Assembly: GCF_023149035.1 (NCBI RefSeq)
Contig: NZ_JAHXMY010000002.1
Span: 868,001-932,000, forward strand
Source: Microbacterium sp. EYE_78
Lineage (GTDB): Bacteria > Actinomycetota > Actinomycetes > Actinomycetales > Microbacteriaceae
Direction of reading: 5' to 3'
DNA length: 64,000 nt
Shown in pieces: positions 32,333-42,001 of this stretch. The notes below the pieces were generated by a model. That model was not told where the DNA came from. It made no database searches and saw only the letters and a program-made list of their open reading frames with translations. How positions within the stretch are numbered: position 1 is the stretch's first letter; each line of letters begins with the position of its first letter. The position numbers were made by a program, and so were the translations under genes.

Positions 32333-35300
32333 ATGCACCTGAAGAGCGTGACGCTCAAGGGCTTCAAGTCCTTCGCGCAGCCGACGACCTTCGCCCTCGA
32401 GCCAGGAGTGACGTGCATCGTCGGTCCGAACGGCTCGGGGAAGTCGAACGTGGTCGATGCTCTCGCCTGGGTCATGGGGGAGCAGGGCGCCAAGACGCTG
32501 CGCGGCGGCAAGATGGAGGACGTCATCTTCGCCGGGACCTCGACCCGGGGCCCGCTCGGCCGCGCCGAGGTCCAGCTGACCATCGACAACGCCGACGGCG
32601 CGCTCCCGATCGACTACAGCGAAGTCACGATCAGCCGAACGCTGTTCCGGAACGGCGCGAGCGAGTACGCGATCAACGGACAGACCTGTCGGCTCCTCGA
32701 CGTGCAGGAGCTCCTGAGCGACTCCGGCCTCGGGAGGGAGATGCACGTCATCGTCGGGCAGGGCCGCCTCGACGCCGTCCTGCAGGCGAGTCCGGATGAT
32801 CGTCGCGGCTTCATCGAGGAGGCCGCCGGCATCCTCAAGCACCGTCGACGCAAGGAGAAGACGCTCCGGAAACTCGACGCGATGGAGGCGAACCTCACGC
32901 GCCTGAGCGACCTCGCCGGCGAACTGCGTCGACAGCTGAAGCCGCTGGGGAAGCAAGCCGAGATCGCGAGGGAGGCCGCGACGATCGCCGCCGTCGTACG
33001 GGATGCGAAGGCCCGGCTGTACGCGGATGAGCTCGCCCGCCTGCGCGCGGAGCTCTCCGCGCACGCGCGGACCGAACAGGAGCGGCACGCGGAGCGGATC
33101 GTCCTGCAGGACCGGGCGGATCAGGTGAGACACCGCATCGACGAACTCGAGAACGACCAGCGCGCCGAGGCCGTCGACCGCGCCCGCGCCGTCGCGTTCG
33201 AGCTCGAGCGGGTGCAGGAGCGCCTTCGCGGGTTGTATTCGCTCGCCGGACAGCGTCTCGCTCTTCTCGATGACGGGGACGAGCCGGCGGCGGTGACGAC
33301 GGCGGTGACCCAGGCGGTCATCGACGAGGCGCGCGCCGAGATCGACGACATCGGTTCCGGGCTCGGCGCAGCCCAGGATGCGGCGGCGGCTGCCGCCCGC
33401 GAGGTCATCCGATCCCGAGCGGAACTCGATGCGCTGGACGCCGACATCGCCGCGCAGAGCGCCCTCGTCTCCGAGCACGACATGCGCCTGGCGGCGCTGC
33501 GCGGCGCCGCCGAAGCGGCGACGTCGAAGGCCGACGCCCTCCGGGCGGCCGTGGACCGGCAGCAGCGCGCGCTCGACGCCGCCGTTGCGCGGCGGACCGA
33601 CGCGGAGGCCGCACTGGCCGCCGTCGCTCCCACCGAGGACGGCCCCGGGGAATCGAGCGCTCAGCACGCCGCGGAGTACGAACGAGCCCAGCGGGACGCG
33701 ACCGACGCCGAGGGTGAGGTCGGTTCGATCCGCGAGCGTCTGCACGCGGCTGAGCGGGAGCGCGAGTCGCTGCTGGCGGAGACGGCGGCGCTCGGACGCG
33801 CGCTGGACATCCGCAATGCCGCTGCGGCCCTCGTCGAACGCGGCGCGGACGGTGTGCGCGGAATCGTCGGCGACAGCATCCGGGTGTCTCCGGGCTATGA
33901 GGCGGCGATCGCCGCCGCGCTGGGCGGACTGGCCGAGGGCGTCCTGGTCGACGATCTGGCAGCGGCCGAGAGCGTCGTCGACGCGGTCCGGGGCGACGAT
34001 CTCGGCGTGATCGACATCGCCCTCGTGGAGGGCAGGGTCGCCTCGCCGTCGTCCGCATACGCGGGAACCGTGGCCGCGCTCGACGTCGTCGCGGGTCCTG
34101 ACGGGATCCGATCGATCCTCGCCGCCGTCGCCGTCGCCGACGACCTGACGTCTGCGCACGCCGCTGCGCGCGAGGCATCCGAGCACGGCATGGGGCTCAC
34201 GGTGGTGACGCGGCGCGGCGAGCACGTGACCGCGACGACCATCCGGGCAGGCTCCGGTCAGGCGAGGTCACGCCTCGAACTCGCGGCGGAGCGCGATGCC
34301 GCGGCGTCACGGCTGAGTGACGTCACCGTCGTCGCTGACTCCCTGCGCGAGGCGCTCACGGACGCGCAGGCGGCCTGGGATGCGGCGCGTCAGCGCACCC
34401 GCGACACGCTCACGGCGCTGCGCGAGCACGATTCGGCGCTTGCCGCCCACGCGGAACAGCACAACCGGGCGACGGTGCGCCTGGAAGCGGTGACTGCGGA
34501 ATGCGAGCGGCTCGACGCCTCGCTGCGCCAGGCCGAGTCGGCTGCCGGAGACGCCGACGGCGCCGCCCGGTCGGCTGCGTCCGCGCTCGCAGCTGCGGAG
34601 GCGGCGCCCCGCCCGATCCTCGACGCGTCGGCTCGAGAGGGGCTCCTCGACGCCCTCGAGACCGCCCGGACGGCCGAGATGGGGTCGCGGCTCGACGTCG
34701 AAACACTTCGAGAACGGGTCCGCGCGGCGGAGGCACGCGTCGAGCAACTCGAACGTCAGCGCGAGCGCGAGCGCGCTGCAGCCGAACAGGCCGCGCGTCG
34801 CGCGGTCGTCCGACGAGCCCAACGAGCGGTCGCCGCCGATGTCGCCTCGGCGTTGCCGCCTCTGCTGGACTCGGTCGACCGGTCGATGGCGCAGGCGCGC
34901 GTCGAGTTGGAGCGGGCTGAGCAGGTGCGGACGGCGCTCACGGCGGAACTCGCCGAGCTCCGCCAACAGGACGCCACCGTGCGCGAGCGCCTCGGACGAC
35001 TCACCGAGTCGGTGCACGGGATCGAACTGCAGATGCACGAGAAGCGATTGCATGTCACGAGCCTGATCGATCGTGTCGGCTCCGAGCTGAGCTTGAGCGA
35101 GGATATTCTCCTTGCGGAATACGGCCCGGATGTCGAGGAGAGCGACGGTGGTGCGACGTCGGGGTTCGATCGCCCCGCGCAGCGCAGGCGTCTGGAGGAT
35201 GCAGAGCGCAAGCTCGCACAGCTGGGGCGAGTGAACCCGCTCGCGCTCGAGGAGTTCGCGGCGCTGGAGCAGCGGCACGCATTCCTGACCGAGCAGCTGG

Positions 35301-35830
35301 ACGACCTCGTGCAGACCCGCAAGGACCTGCTCACGATCATCGAAGAGCTCGACGAACGGATGCAGACCATCTTCGTCGCGGCGTTCGAGGACACGCGGCA
35401 GGCGTTCGGCGAGGTCTTCCCCATCCTGTTCCCCGGCGGCACCGGCAGCATCTCGCTCACCGACCCGGACAACCCCCTGACGACGGGGATCGAGGTGTCC
35501 GTGCGACCGGTGGGAAAGAAGATCGAACGGCTCTCGCTGCTCTCCGGAGGTGAGCGCTCGCTCGCAGCGGTCGCGTTGCTGACGGCGATCTTCAAGGCGC
35601 GGCCGAGCCCGTTCTACATCCTCGACGAGGTCGAAGCGGCGCTCGATGACGCGAACCTCGGCCGGCTGCTGGGCGTCTTCGAGCAGTTGCGTGAGTCGAG
35701 TCAGCTCATCGTGATCACCCATCAGAAGCGGACGATGGAGATCGCGGACGCGCTCTACGGCGTATCGATGCGCCAGGACGGCGTGTCGGCGGTCGTCGGC
35801 CAGCGCGTGCGCGAGACCGCCGCGGTCTGA
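32333..35830 (+). CDS. smc: Chromosome segregation ATPase SMC
   Basis: The 1165-residue protein is the structural maintenance of chromosomes condensin subunit. The N-terminal head has LKSVTLKGFKSFAQPTTFAL and Walker A IVGPNGSGKSNVVDALAWVM; long coiled coils (about 165-480 and 660-990) flank a hinge near 490-650 that contains GVRGIVGDSIRV and AAALGGLAEGVLVDDL. The C-terminal head has the ABC signature LLSGGERSLAAVALL and Walker B PSPFYILDEVEAALDDANL, then VITHQKRTMEIADALYGVSM. The ATG at 32333 has CGGAGGA; the frame runs further back over the divergent small gene but without a start signal. It works with ScpA/ScpB, not in this window. Confidence 0.96.
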   Translation: MHLKSVTLKGFKSFAQPTTFALEPGVTCIVGPNGSGKSNVVDALAWVMGEQGAKTLRGGKMEDVIFAGTSTRGPLGRAEVQLTIDNADGALPIDYSEVTISRTLFRNGASEYAINGQTCRLLDVQELLSDSGLGREMHVIVGQGRLDAVLQASPDDRRGFIEEAAGILKHRRRKEKTLRKLDAMEANLTRLSDLAGELRRQLKPLGKQAEIAREAATIAAVVRDAKARLYADELARLRAELSAHARTEQERHAERIVLQDRADQVRHRIDELENDQRAEAVDRARAVAFELERVQERLRGLYSLAGQRLALLDDGDEPAAVTTAVTQAVIDEARAEIDDIGSGLGAAQDAAAAAAREVIRSRAELDALDADIAAQSALVSEHDMRLAALRGAAEAATSKADALRAAVDRQQRALDAAVARRTDAEAALAAVAPTEDGPGESSAQHAAEYERAQRDATDAEGEVGSIRERLHAAERERESLLAETAALGRALDIRNAAAALVERGADGVRGIVGDSIRVSPGYEAAIAAALGGLAEGVLVDDLAAAESVVDAVRGDDLGVIDIALVEGRVASPSSAYAGTVAALDVVAGPDGIRSILAAVAVADDLTSAHAAAREASEHGMGLTVVTRRGEHVTATTIRAGSGQARSRLELAAERDAAASRLSDVTVVADSLREALTDAQAAWDAARQRTRDTLTALREHDSALAAHAEQHNRATVRLEAVTAECERLDASLRQAESAAGDADGAARSAASALAAAEAAPRPILDASAREGLLDALETARTAEMGSRLDVETLRERVRAAEARVEQLERQRERERAAAEQAARRAVVRRAQRAVAADVASALPPLLDSVDRSMAQARVELERAEQVRTALTAELAELRQQDATVRERLGRLTESVHGIELQMHEKRLHVTSLIDRVGSELSLSEDILLAEYGPDVEESDGGATSGFDRPAQRRRLEDAERKLAQLGRVNPLALEEFAALEQRHAFLTEQLDDLVQTRKDLLTIIEELDERMQTIFVAAFEDTRQAFGEVFPILFPGGTGSISLTDPDNPLTTGIEVSVRPVGKKIERLSLLSGGERSLAAVALLTAIFKARPSPFYILDEVEAALDDANLGRLLGVFEQLRESSQLIVITHQKRTMEIADALYGVSMRQDGVSAVVGQRVRETAAV

Positions 35831-35878
35831 CCCGCGAACCTGTAGCGTCAGTCGTCGGGAACGGGGGAGAGGAACGCG

Positions 35879-36223
35879 ATGATCGTTTCTGGTGGACGGC
35901 GCGCGGCGCTCGCGACGGCGGTTGCGGCTGTGCTGGTCTTCGCGCCGATGATGGGATCTGCGGCCGTCGCTGCGCCGACGATGGAACGAACGCAGACGCA
36001 CGCATCCGTGGTGCAGAAGAAGCCGGTGGTGAAGACCTTCAAGAACTGCACGGAGTTGAACAAGGTGCACAGAGGCAGTGTCGCCAAAGCGGGCGTCACC
36101 GGGAACATGGTGAAGGGCAAGAAGAAGCCGTTCACCGTGAAGCCGACGGTGTCGACACCGCTGTACAAGGCGAACCAGAAGATGGACCGCGATAAGGACG
36201 GGATCGCCTGCGAGAAGGGCTGA
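35879..36223 (+). CDS. Secreted excalibur calcium-binding domain protein
   Basis: The 114-residue precursor has a signal peptide (AALATAVAAVLVFAPMMGSA, cleavage near AVAA) and a C-terminal excalibur domain: FKNCTELNKVH followed after a Lys-rich loop by LYKANQKMDRDKDGIACEK, whose DxDxDG Ca-binding loop and paired Cys define the family. The domain is thought to bind calcium outside the cell and is fused to nucleases in other proteins; here it stands alone. GGGGGAGAGG precedes the ATG. It sits between smc and ftsY, apparently an insertion into the conserved order. Confidence 0.88.
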   Translation: MIVSGGRRAALATAVAAVLVFAPMMGSAAVAAPTMERTQTHASVVQKKPVVKTFKNCTELNKVHRGSVAKAGVTGNMVKGKKKPFTVKPTVSTPLYKANQKMDRDKDGIACEKG

Positions 36224-36247
36224 CCCCGGCGCACTAGCCTGGGAAGC

Positions 36248-37120
36248 ATGGCGGAGAGCTCTTGGTCCCTCGGTCGCGCCCTGCGCGGCATGTTCGTGAA
36301 GCCCACGATCGACGACAGCACCTGGGACGACCTCGAGACCGCGCTCTTGACGGCCGACTTCGGGCCGGACATCACCGAGCGGATCATCGACGAACTGCGG
36401 GAGAAGGTCGACCGATACCGGACCACCGACCCGAAGGACCTGCAGCGGATGCTGCGCGAGACGCTCGAGGAGCACTTCGCGGCGTTCGACACGACGCTCC
36501 GGCTCACCGAGCGTCCGGCGGTCGTACTCGTCGTCGGCGTCAACGGTGTGGGCAAGACGACGACGATCGGGAAGTTCGCCCACTACCTGCGGCGCTTCGG
36601 CCGGACCGTCGTCGTCGGCGCGGCTGACACCTTCCGGGCGGCCGCCGTCGATCAGCTGGCCACCTGGGCAGAGCGCGGAGGCGCGTCGATCGTGCGGCCA
36701 CAGCACGAGGGACAGGATCCGGCATCCGTCGCCTTCCAGACGATCGACCACGCGATCCGTACCGGGACGGAGATCGTCCTCGTCGACACTGCAGGCCGGC
36801 TGCACACGAAGAACGGTCTGATGGACGAGCTCACGAAGATCCGGCGCGTCGTGGAGAAGCAAGCGCCCATCAGTGAAGTCCTCCTCGTTCTGGATGCCAC
36901 CACCGGCCAGAACGGTGTGATGCAGGCCGAGGCGTTCCTGCAGCACGCCGGTGTGACCGGCCTCGTGCTCACGAAACTCGACGGGTCCGCGCGCGGTGGT
37001 TTCGTCCTCGCCGTGCAGGAGCGCACCGGCATCCCCGTCAAGCTGCTCGGGCAGGGTGAGGGGATCGGCGACCTGACCGGCTTCACCCCCCACGTCTTCG
37101 CGTCGGCGCTGGTCGATTGA
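36248..37120 (+). CDS. ftsY: Signal recognition particle receptor FtsY
   Basis: The 290-residue SRP-type GTPase contains only the NG domain: N domain four-helix part (about 1-88), then G1 VGVNGVGKTTTIGKFAHYL (97-115), AADTFRAAAVDQLATWA, the G3 DTAGRLHTKNGLMDEL, and G4 VLTKLDGSARGGFVL with GIPVKLLGQGEGIGDL. It receives ribosome-nascent chain-SRP complexes at the membrane. The acidic membrane-binding A domain of E. coli FtsY is absent. TAGCCT at 36235-36240 lies seven bases before the ATG, indicating a leaderless mRNA. Its partner gene ffh is at 40.4 kb. Confidence 0.95.
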   Translation: MAESSWSLGRALRGMFVKPTIDDSTWDDLETALLTADFGPDITERIIDELREKVDRYRTTDPKDLQRMLRETLEEHFAAFDTTLRLTERPAVVLVVGVNGVGKTTTIGKFAHYLRRFGRTVVVGAADTFRAAAVDQLATWAERGGASIVRPQHEGQDPASVAFQTIDHAIRTGTEIVLVDTAGRLHTKNGLMDELTKIRRVVEKQAPISEVLLVLDATTGQNGVMQAEAFLQHAGVTGLVLTKLDGSARGGFVLAVQERTGIPVKLLGQGEGIGDLTGFTPHVFASALVD

Positions 37121-37164
37121 CGCTGCGGCTCGCGCTCGGACCGCAACGCTGGTTTCATTGACCC

Positions 37165-37665
37165 ATGGCGATCGAGCACGACTATTTCGGACTCCTCGAG
37201 TCCGGACCCGACGGGTCGATCTTCTGGTCCGAGGTCGTCGACTTCGGTGACCAGCGCGTGACGGTCGATCTGACCGCGCCCGATCAGGACGACGTCTCGA
37301 TCGATGCCCTGGACGTCGCCGCCGCCATGATCGCGGCCCTGGAGGCGATCGATCTCCGAGCCCGGAACGCGATGGTGTCCGAACTCGACGATAGAACGAG
37401 CGAGGTGACGGAGTTCATCCTCCAACAGCAGGAGATGCTGGGGGAGGATCTCGAGGACCTCCTGGTCGACGTCTCGGGGGACACCCACATGGACGTCATC
37501 CGCTCACTGCAGCTCATGAGCATGACGATCCTCGCGGACGAGCACGGCGGGAAGGATCCGTTCGCCGTGCTCGAGTACGCCCTCGACCCGGACTCCACCG
37601 ATGACGTGCTGCTCGTGAACCTCGACGTCGCCGGTGCCGTGCAGTCGGTGACGAGCGCCGACTGA
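37165..37665 (+). CDS. DUF2004 protein
   Basis: The 166-residue acidic soluble protein starts MAIEHDYFGLLESGPDGSIFWSE and fits the DUF2004 pattern, with FGDQRVTVDLTAPDQDDVS and a C-terminal FAVLEYALDPDSTDDVLLVN. It has no signal peptide, membrane segment or catalytic motif I can name. Members occur in many bacteria as stress or immunity-like proteins of unknown role. It sits 44 bases after ftsY and could be co-transcribed. The convergent gene begins four bases after its stop. Confidence 0.75.
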   Translation: MAIEHDYFGLLESGPDGSIFWSEVVDFGDQRVTVDLTAPDQDDVSIDALDVAAAMIAALEAIDLRARNAMVSELDDRTSEVTEFILQQQEMLGEDLEDLLVDVSGDTHMDVIRSLQLMSMTILADEHGGKDPFAVLEYALDPDSTDDVLLVNLDVAGAVQSVTSAD

Positions 37666-37669
37666 CACC

Positions 37670-37999
37670 TCAGCCCGCCTGCGCGTGGGCCCAGTCGAGT
37701 GCCTGCGCGAGATCGCTCAGGTCGCGGTACCACGTCCGGACCTCGGTGCGGCAGCGCACCCGCTCGACGCGCGTGTCGTGCTCCGAGCACTCCGCCATCG
37801 CTTCGGAGTCCGTGGGCGGATAGAGCGCGGTTCCGTCGTAGTACTGGATCTCGAACCCGTTCGCCGCGTCGCCCGTCACCGACACGATCGTGTCGTCCGG
37901 CGGGGGCACGGTGTCCGCTCCGTGACTCGCCGCCGGAAGGAGCAGGGAGAGCAGGACTGCTGTTCCGACCGCAGCAGCGGCGGTGATCGATGTGCGCAA
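37670..37999 (-). CDS. Small secreted protein of unknown function
   Basis: The 109-residue precursor starts at TTG 37999 with GAGGAGGT five bases upstream, a strong ribosome site that fixes this start although the frame continues for another 26 codons. A signal peptide (ITAAAAVGTAVLLSLLLPA, probable cleavage after ASHG) precedes a secreted domain of about 85 residues with two Cys (AECSEHDTRVERVRCRTE) likely forming a disulfide, and several Trp and Tyr. No known domain is seen. Confidence 0.7.
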   Translation of the reverse strand: MRTSITAAAAVGTAVLLSLLLPAASHGADTVPPPDDTIVSVTGDAANGFEIQYYDGTALYPPTDSEAMAECSEHDTRVERVRCRTEVRTWYRDLSDLAQALDWAHAQAG

Positions 38000-38125
38000 G
38001 GGGGACCTCCTCGGTCCGTCGGGACCGTCCCGACACCCCGACCGTAGGAGCGTGCGGTACCCCTCGACCGAGCCCACCGAGCCCCGGAGGAGGGGCGGTG
38101 GGCGCCCGCCGATGTGGAGGAGTCC

Positions 38126-39154
38126 TCAGACCGCCTGGGCGAACCCCGAGGTCTGCGCCTCACGGGCGAGGTGGGCGAGCGAGTCGGGGATCGTCCTCCC
38201 CTTCGAGACCATGGAGGCCGCCCACAGCCGGCCGGCTCGATACGACGAACGCACGAGCGGGCCGGCGAGGACGCCGAGGAACCCGATCGATTCCGCGAGC
38301 GCCTTCAGCTCGACGAATTCCTGGGGTGCCACCCACCTGGCCACCGGCAGGTGTCGGGGGCTGGGCCGCAGGTACTGCGTGAGCGTTATGATGTCGGTGC
38401 CCGCATCGTGGAGGTCGCGGAGGGCCTGTTCCACTTCGCCGATCTCCTCGCCCATGCCGAGGATGAGGTTGGACTTGGTGATGAGACCCGCATCCCGCGC
38501 TCGCGTGAGCACACCGAGCGAGCGCTCGTAGCGGAAGGCCGGGCGGATCCGCTTGAAGATCCTCGGAACGGTCTCGACGTTGTGCGCGAACACCTCGGGA
38601 CGGGAGGCGAAGACCTCGTCGAGCAGCGCGGGGTCGCCGTTGAAATCGGTCGCGAGGAGCTCGACGCCGGTCCCCGGGTTGTCGGCATGGATCCGCCGCA
38701 CGGTCTCGGCGTTCAACCAGGCGCCGCCATCGGCGAGGTCGTCCCGCGCGACGCACGTGACCGTGGCGTACCGCAGCCGCATCCGTCGGACGCTGTCGGC
38801 GACGCGTCGCGGCTCGTCGGTGTCGTACGCGGCGGGGCGGCCAGTGTCGATCTGGCAGAAGTCGCACCGCCGCGTGCACTGCGAGCCGCCGATCAGGAAC
38901 GTCGCCTCTCGGTCCTCCCAGCACTCGAAGATGTTGGGACAGCCGGCCTCCTGACAGACCGTGTGCAGACCCTCGTGCTTCACGAGACCCTGCAGCTCCC
39001 GGTACTCCGGCCCCATCCTCGCCTTGGTCCGGATCCATTCCGGCTTCCGTTCGATCGGGGTCTGCGCGTTGCGCACCTCGAGACGGAGGAGCTTGCGACC
39101 GCTCGGCGCTGCAGCGTTCGCGCCTGCGTGCGCCGGCGACCCGCACGCGCTCAC
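38126..39154 (-). CDS. lipA: Lipoyl synthase
   Basis: The 342-residue radical-SAM enzyme inserts two sulfurs into the octanoyl group on lipoyl domains. The auxiliary cluster ligands are in [13 protein letters not shown] (C-x4-C-x5-C), the radical-SAM ligands in [18 protein letters not shown] (C-x3-C-x2-C), and the terminal Ser that binds the auxiliary cluster lies in LVRSSYRAG. Length is normal. Its GTG start overlaps the lipB stop by four bases, so lipB-lipA are translationally coupled. The pair makes lipoate for 2-oxoacid dehydrogenases and the glycine cleavage system, none of which is in the window. Confidence 0.96.
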   Translation of the reverse strand: MSACGSPAHAGANAAAPSGRKLLRLEVRNAQTPIERKPEWIRTKARMGPEYRELQGLVKHEGLHTVCQEAGCPNIFECWEDREATFLIGGSQCTRRCDFCQIDTGRPAAYDTDEPRRVADSVRRMRLRYATVTCVARDDLADGGAWLNAETVRRIHADNPGTGVELLATDFNGDPALLDEVFASRPEVFAHNVETVPRIFKRIRPAFRYERSLGVLTRARDAGLITKSNLILGMGEEIGEVEQALRDLHDAGTDIITLTQYLRPSPRHLPVARWVAPQEFVELKALAESIGFLGVLAGPLVRSSYRAGRLWAASMVSKGRTIPDSLAHLAREAQTSGFAQAV

Positions 39155-39792
39155 GCGACGGCCTCCGCCGAGAAGGCGTGCGTGAACGCGGCAGCCACCG
39201 TCTCCACGACGTCAGCGGGGGAGACGTCGTCGCCTCGTACCTCGCTCATGGTCGTGACCCCGGCATCCGATATCCCGCAGGGGATGATCTGCGAGAACGG
39301 GGCGAGGGAGTTGTCGCAGTTCAGTGCGAAACCGTGCATGGTGACGCCTCGCTGCACGCGGACGCCGATCGCGGCGATCTTGTCCTCCGAGAGCGGCCGA
39401 CGGATCCAGACACCGCTGCGACCGTCGACACGCACACCGGTGACGTCCCACGCGCGCAGGACATCGATGAGGATGCCCTCCAGTCGACGGACGTACGCCA
39501 CGACGTCGACCGGCTCGCCCAAACGGACGATGGGGTAGCCCACCAGCTGTCCGGGGCCGTGCCAGGTGATCTTCCCGCCTCTGTCCACGTCGATGACCGG
39601 TGTCCCGTCCGTCGGGCGCTCGTGACGCGCCGTGCGCGCGCCGGCAGTGAAGACGGGCGCGTGTTCCATGAGCAGCAGGGTGTCCCCTCGGGAACCGTCC
39701 AGGACGTCTGCGTGGACGGCGCGCTGCCGGGCCCAGGCCTCCGGGTACGGGATGAGACGAGGCGACAGCCCCATCGTCTGCACGTCGAGCAC
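39151..39792 (-). CDS. lipB: Octanoyltransferase
   Basis: The 213-residue enzyme transfers octanoyl from acyl carrier protein to lipoyl domains. It has the family signatures [21 protein letters not shown] (about 71-91), the catalytic K138 in [10 protein letters not shown], and the acyl-accepting C172 in [11 protein letters not shown]. The start GTG has GCGAGGAGAC upstream. It is divergent from a TetR-type regulator whose operator-like sequences lie in the shared 63-base gap, so the regulator could influence lipBA, but this is not shown. Confidence 0.95.
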   Translation of the reverse strand: MLDVQTMGLSPRLIPYPEAWARQRAVHADVLDGSRGDTLLLMEHAPVFTAGARTARHERPTDGTPVIDVDRGGKITWHGPGQLVGYPIVRLGEPVDVVAYVRRLEGILIDVLRAWDVTGVRVDGRSGVWIRRPLSEDKIAAIGVRVQRGVTMHGFALNCDNSLAPFSQIIPCGISDAGVTTMSEVRGDDVSPADVVETVAAAFTHAFSAEAVA

Positions 39793-39822
39793 GCTGTCTC
39801 CTCGCTTCGAGTTTCTGAACCG

Positions 39823-39849
39823 AGTACAACAATACGACCTCAGTACAGT
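39823..39849. promoter_or_regulatory. lipB/TetR divergent regulatory region
   Basis: AGTACA occurs at 39823-39828 and 39842-39847, 19 bases apart. On the plus strand TACAGT (39844-39849) lies six bases before the regulator ATG (leaderless); on the minus strand TATTGT lies in the same 63 bases for lipB. The repeats overlap both promoters and are candidate operator half-sites. Confidence 0.35.
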
Positions 39850-39855
39850 GTTCGC

Positions 39856-40404
39856 ATGTCATCAGGCAGGCCCCGGTCCTCGTCGCGCTCTGCGCTGTCC
39901 GAGGCGGCGTGCGAGCTGTTCCTCGAGCGGGGGTTCGATGCGACCTCGATCGGCGACATCGCCGCCCGCGCGGGGGTGAGCCGGTCGAGCTTCTTCAACT
40001 ACTTCGACTCGAAGGACGCGATCCTCTGGTCCGCGCTGGACGATCGAATCGCCGAGTTGCCCGCAGCGATGGCGGCGCGCGGCACCGCGGCGGCCCTGCG
40101 CGGGCTCGGAACGGGGTTCCGGCCCGACAGCCTCGCCCTCGCCCTCATGCACGCCGATGCGATGGGACTCCGCGCCGACCTCGAGCGTGCCGCGGCCTGG
40201 CGGCAGGCGCGCATCGCACGTGCGGTGGCGGACGCACTGATCGCCGCCGGGTCGGGTGCCGTCGCCGCCGCGGTGGCCGGCGGCGCCCACGCCGCAGCGG
40301 TGCTGACGTCGATCGAGCGCTGGGCCCTGGCCGGGCCGGGACGGACGCCGCTGTCGGACGAGCTGGAGACGGCGCTGACGATCGCCTCCGTCACCCTGCC
40401 CTGA
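39856..40404 (+). CDS. TetR/AcrR-family transcriptional regulator
   Basis: The 182-residue protein has an N-terminal TetR helix-turn-helix (about 8-50): ALSEAACELFLERGFDATSIGDIAARAGVSRSSFFNYFDSKDAILW. The C-terminal ligand domain is Ala-rich and helical with no identifiable ligand signature. The ATG follows a -10 box by six bases. It probably represses its own promoter and perhaps lipBA. Such regulators often control efflux pumps, but none lies next to it. Confidence 0.88.
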   Translation: MSSGRPRSSSRSALSEAACELFLERGFDATSIGDIAARAGVSRSSFFNYFDSKDAILWSALDDRIAELPAAMAARGTAAALRGLGTGFRPDSLALALMHADAMGLRADLERAAAWRQARIARAVADALIAAGSGAVAAAVAGGAHAAAVLTSIERWALAGPGRTPLSDELETALTIASVTLP

Positions 40405-40447
40405 GGGGCCCGAGCACCGACCGTCGCTCGTCTAAACTCGGAGCATC

Positions 40448-41998
40448 ATGGCTACCTTCGGCACGCTCTCCGATCGTCTCACCGAGACCTTCCGCAACCT
40501 CAGGACCAAGGGCAAGCTCACGCCCGCGGACATCGACGGGACGGTCCGCGAGATCCGACGCGCCCTGCTCGACGCGGACGTCGCGCTGCAGGTCGTCAAG
40601 GAGTTCACCGGCAGGATCCGCGAGCGTGCGCTCGGCGACGAGGTGAACCGTGCGCTCAACCCCGCCCAGCAGGTCGTGCAGATCGTGAACGAGGAACTCG
40701 TGGCGATCCTCGGCGGACAGCAGCGTCGCCTGCAGTTCGCCAAGCAGCCACCGACGGTCATCATGTTGGCCGGGCTGCAGGGCTCGGGGAAGACCACCTT
40801 CGCCGGCAAGCTCGCCAAGCAGCTCGAGAAGGAGGGGCACACCCCGCTCCTGGTCGCCTGCGACCTCCAGCGACCGAACGCAGTGAACCAGCTCACCGTC
40901 GTCGCCGAGCGGGCGGGCGCCGCCATCTACGCGCCCGAGCCGGGCAACGGCGTCGGCGATCCCGTCAGGGTCGCTCGGGACGGCGTCGAGTACGCCCGCC
41001 GTCAGCAGCACGACACCGTCATCATCGACACGGCGGGGCGTCTGGGTGTCGACGCCGAGCTCATGAAGCAGGCGGGGAACATCCGGAAGGTCACCGACCC
41101 GGACGAGGTGCTGTTCGTCATCGACGCGATGATCGGTCAGGATGCCGTGAACACCGCCAAGGCGTTCCAGGACGGCGTGGACTTCACGGGTGTCGTGCTG
41201 TCGAAGCTGGACGGCGACGCGCGCGGTGGAGCGGCGCTGTCGGTCGCGTCGGTGACCGGCCGCCCGATCATCTACGCGTCGACCGGTGAAGGCCTCGACG
41301 ACCTCGAGGCTTTCCATCCCGACCGCATGGCGAGCCGGATCCTCGACCTCGGCGACATCCTCACCCTCATCGAGCAGGCTCAGCAGGCCTTCGACGAGGA
41401 AGAAGCGCAGCGTGTCGCCGAGAAGCTCGCGAACGAGCAGTTCACGCTGGAGGACTTCCTGGAGCAGCTCCAGCAGGTCCGCAAGATGGGCTCGATGAAG
41501 AAGATGCTGGGGATGCTGCCCGGCATGGGACAGATGAAGCAGCAGATCGAGAACTTCGATGAGCGCGAGATCGACCGGACGGAAGCGATCATCCGCTCGA
41601 TGACGCCGGTCGAGCGACGGAACCCGAAGGTGCTCAACGGCTCACGCCGCCTCCGCATCGCGCGGGGATCCGGGATGACCGTCACCGATGTGAACCAACT
41701 CGTGCAGCGCTTCGATCAGGCCGCGAAGATGATGAAGACGGTCGCGCGCGGCGGTGTGCCCAGCGTCCCCGGCATGGGACCGATGGGCGGCAAGCCGGGA
41801 GCGTCGAGCAAACGCGGCAAGAAGCAGAAGAGCAGCGGGGGCTCCCGCTCGGGCAACCCCGCGAAGCGCGCGGCGGAGAACGCCGGTCTCGCGGCGTCGC
41901 CTGCGGCGCCGACCGGATCGGGCTTCGGTCTGGGGGCGGCTCCTCAGCCCACGGAGCAGGACCTGGCGGAGATCCAGAAGCTCTTCGGGAAGGGCTGA
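40448..41998 (+). CDS. ffh: Signal recognition particle protein Ffh
   Basis: The 516-residue GTPase binds 4.5S RNA and signal sequences of nascent membrane proteins. The NG part shows LAGLQGSGKTTFAGKLAKQL (about 108-127), VACDLQRPNAVNQL, DTAGRLGVDAELMKQ and SKLDGDARGGAALS. The C-terminal M domain is methionine-rich with KMLGMLPGMGQMKQQ and IRSMTPVERRNPKVLNGSRR, followed by a low-complexity Gly/Ser/Lys tail. The start ATG has GGAG four bases upstream and TAAACT (40433-40438) nine bases before. The stop is three bases from the stop of the convergent ligase gene. Confidence 0.96.
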   Translation: MATFGTLSDRLTETFRNLRTKGKLTPADIDGTVREIRRALLDADVALQVVKEFTGRIRERALGDEVNRALNPAQQVVQIVNEELVAILGGQQRRLQFAKQPPTVIMLAGLQGSGKTTFAGKLAKQLEKEGHTPLLVACDLQRPNAVNQLTVVAERAGAAIYAPEPGNGVGDPVRVARDGVEYARRQQHDTVIIDTAGRLGVDAELMKQAGNIRKVTDPDEVLFVIDAMIGQDAVNTAKAFQDGVDFTGVVLSKLDGDARGGAALSVASVTGRPIIYASTGEGLDDLEAFHPDRMASRILDLGDILTLIEQAQQAFDEEEAQRVAEKLANEQFTLEDFLEQLQQVRKMGSMKKMLGMLPGMGQMKQQIENFDEREIDRTEAIIRSMTPVERRNPKVLNGSRRLRIARGSGMTVTDVNQLVQRFDQAAKMMKTVARGGVPSVPGMGPMGGKPGASSKRGKKQKSSGGSRSGNPAKRAAENAGLAASPAAPTGSGFGLGAAPQPTEQDLAEIQKLFGKG

Positions 41999-42001
41999 TC
42001 C

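Noticed and set aside
37999..38077. Longer start for the small secreted protein
   Set aside because: The TTG at 37999 has GAGGAGGT in register and begins exactly at a signal peptide; the extension is Arg/Gly shadow sequence.
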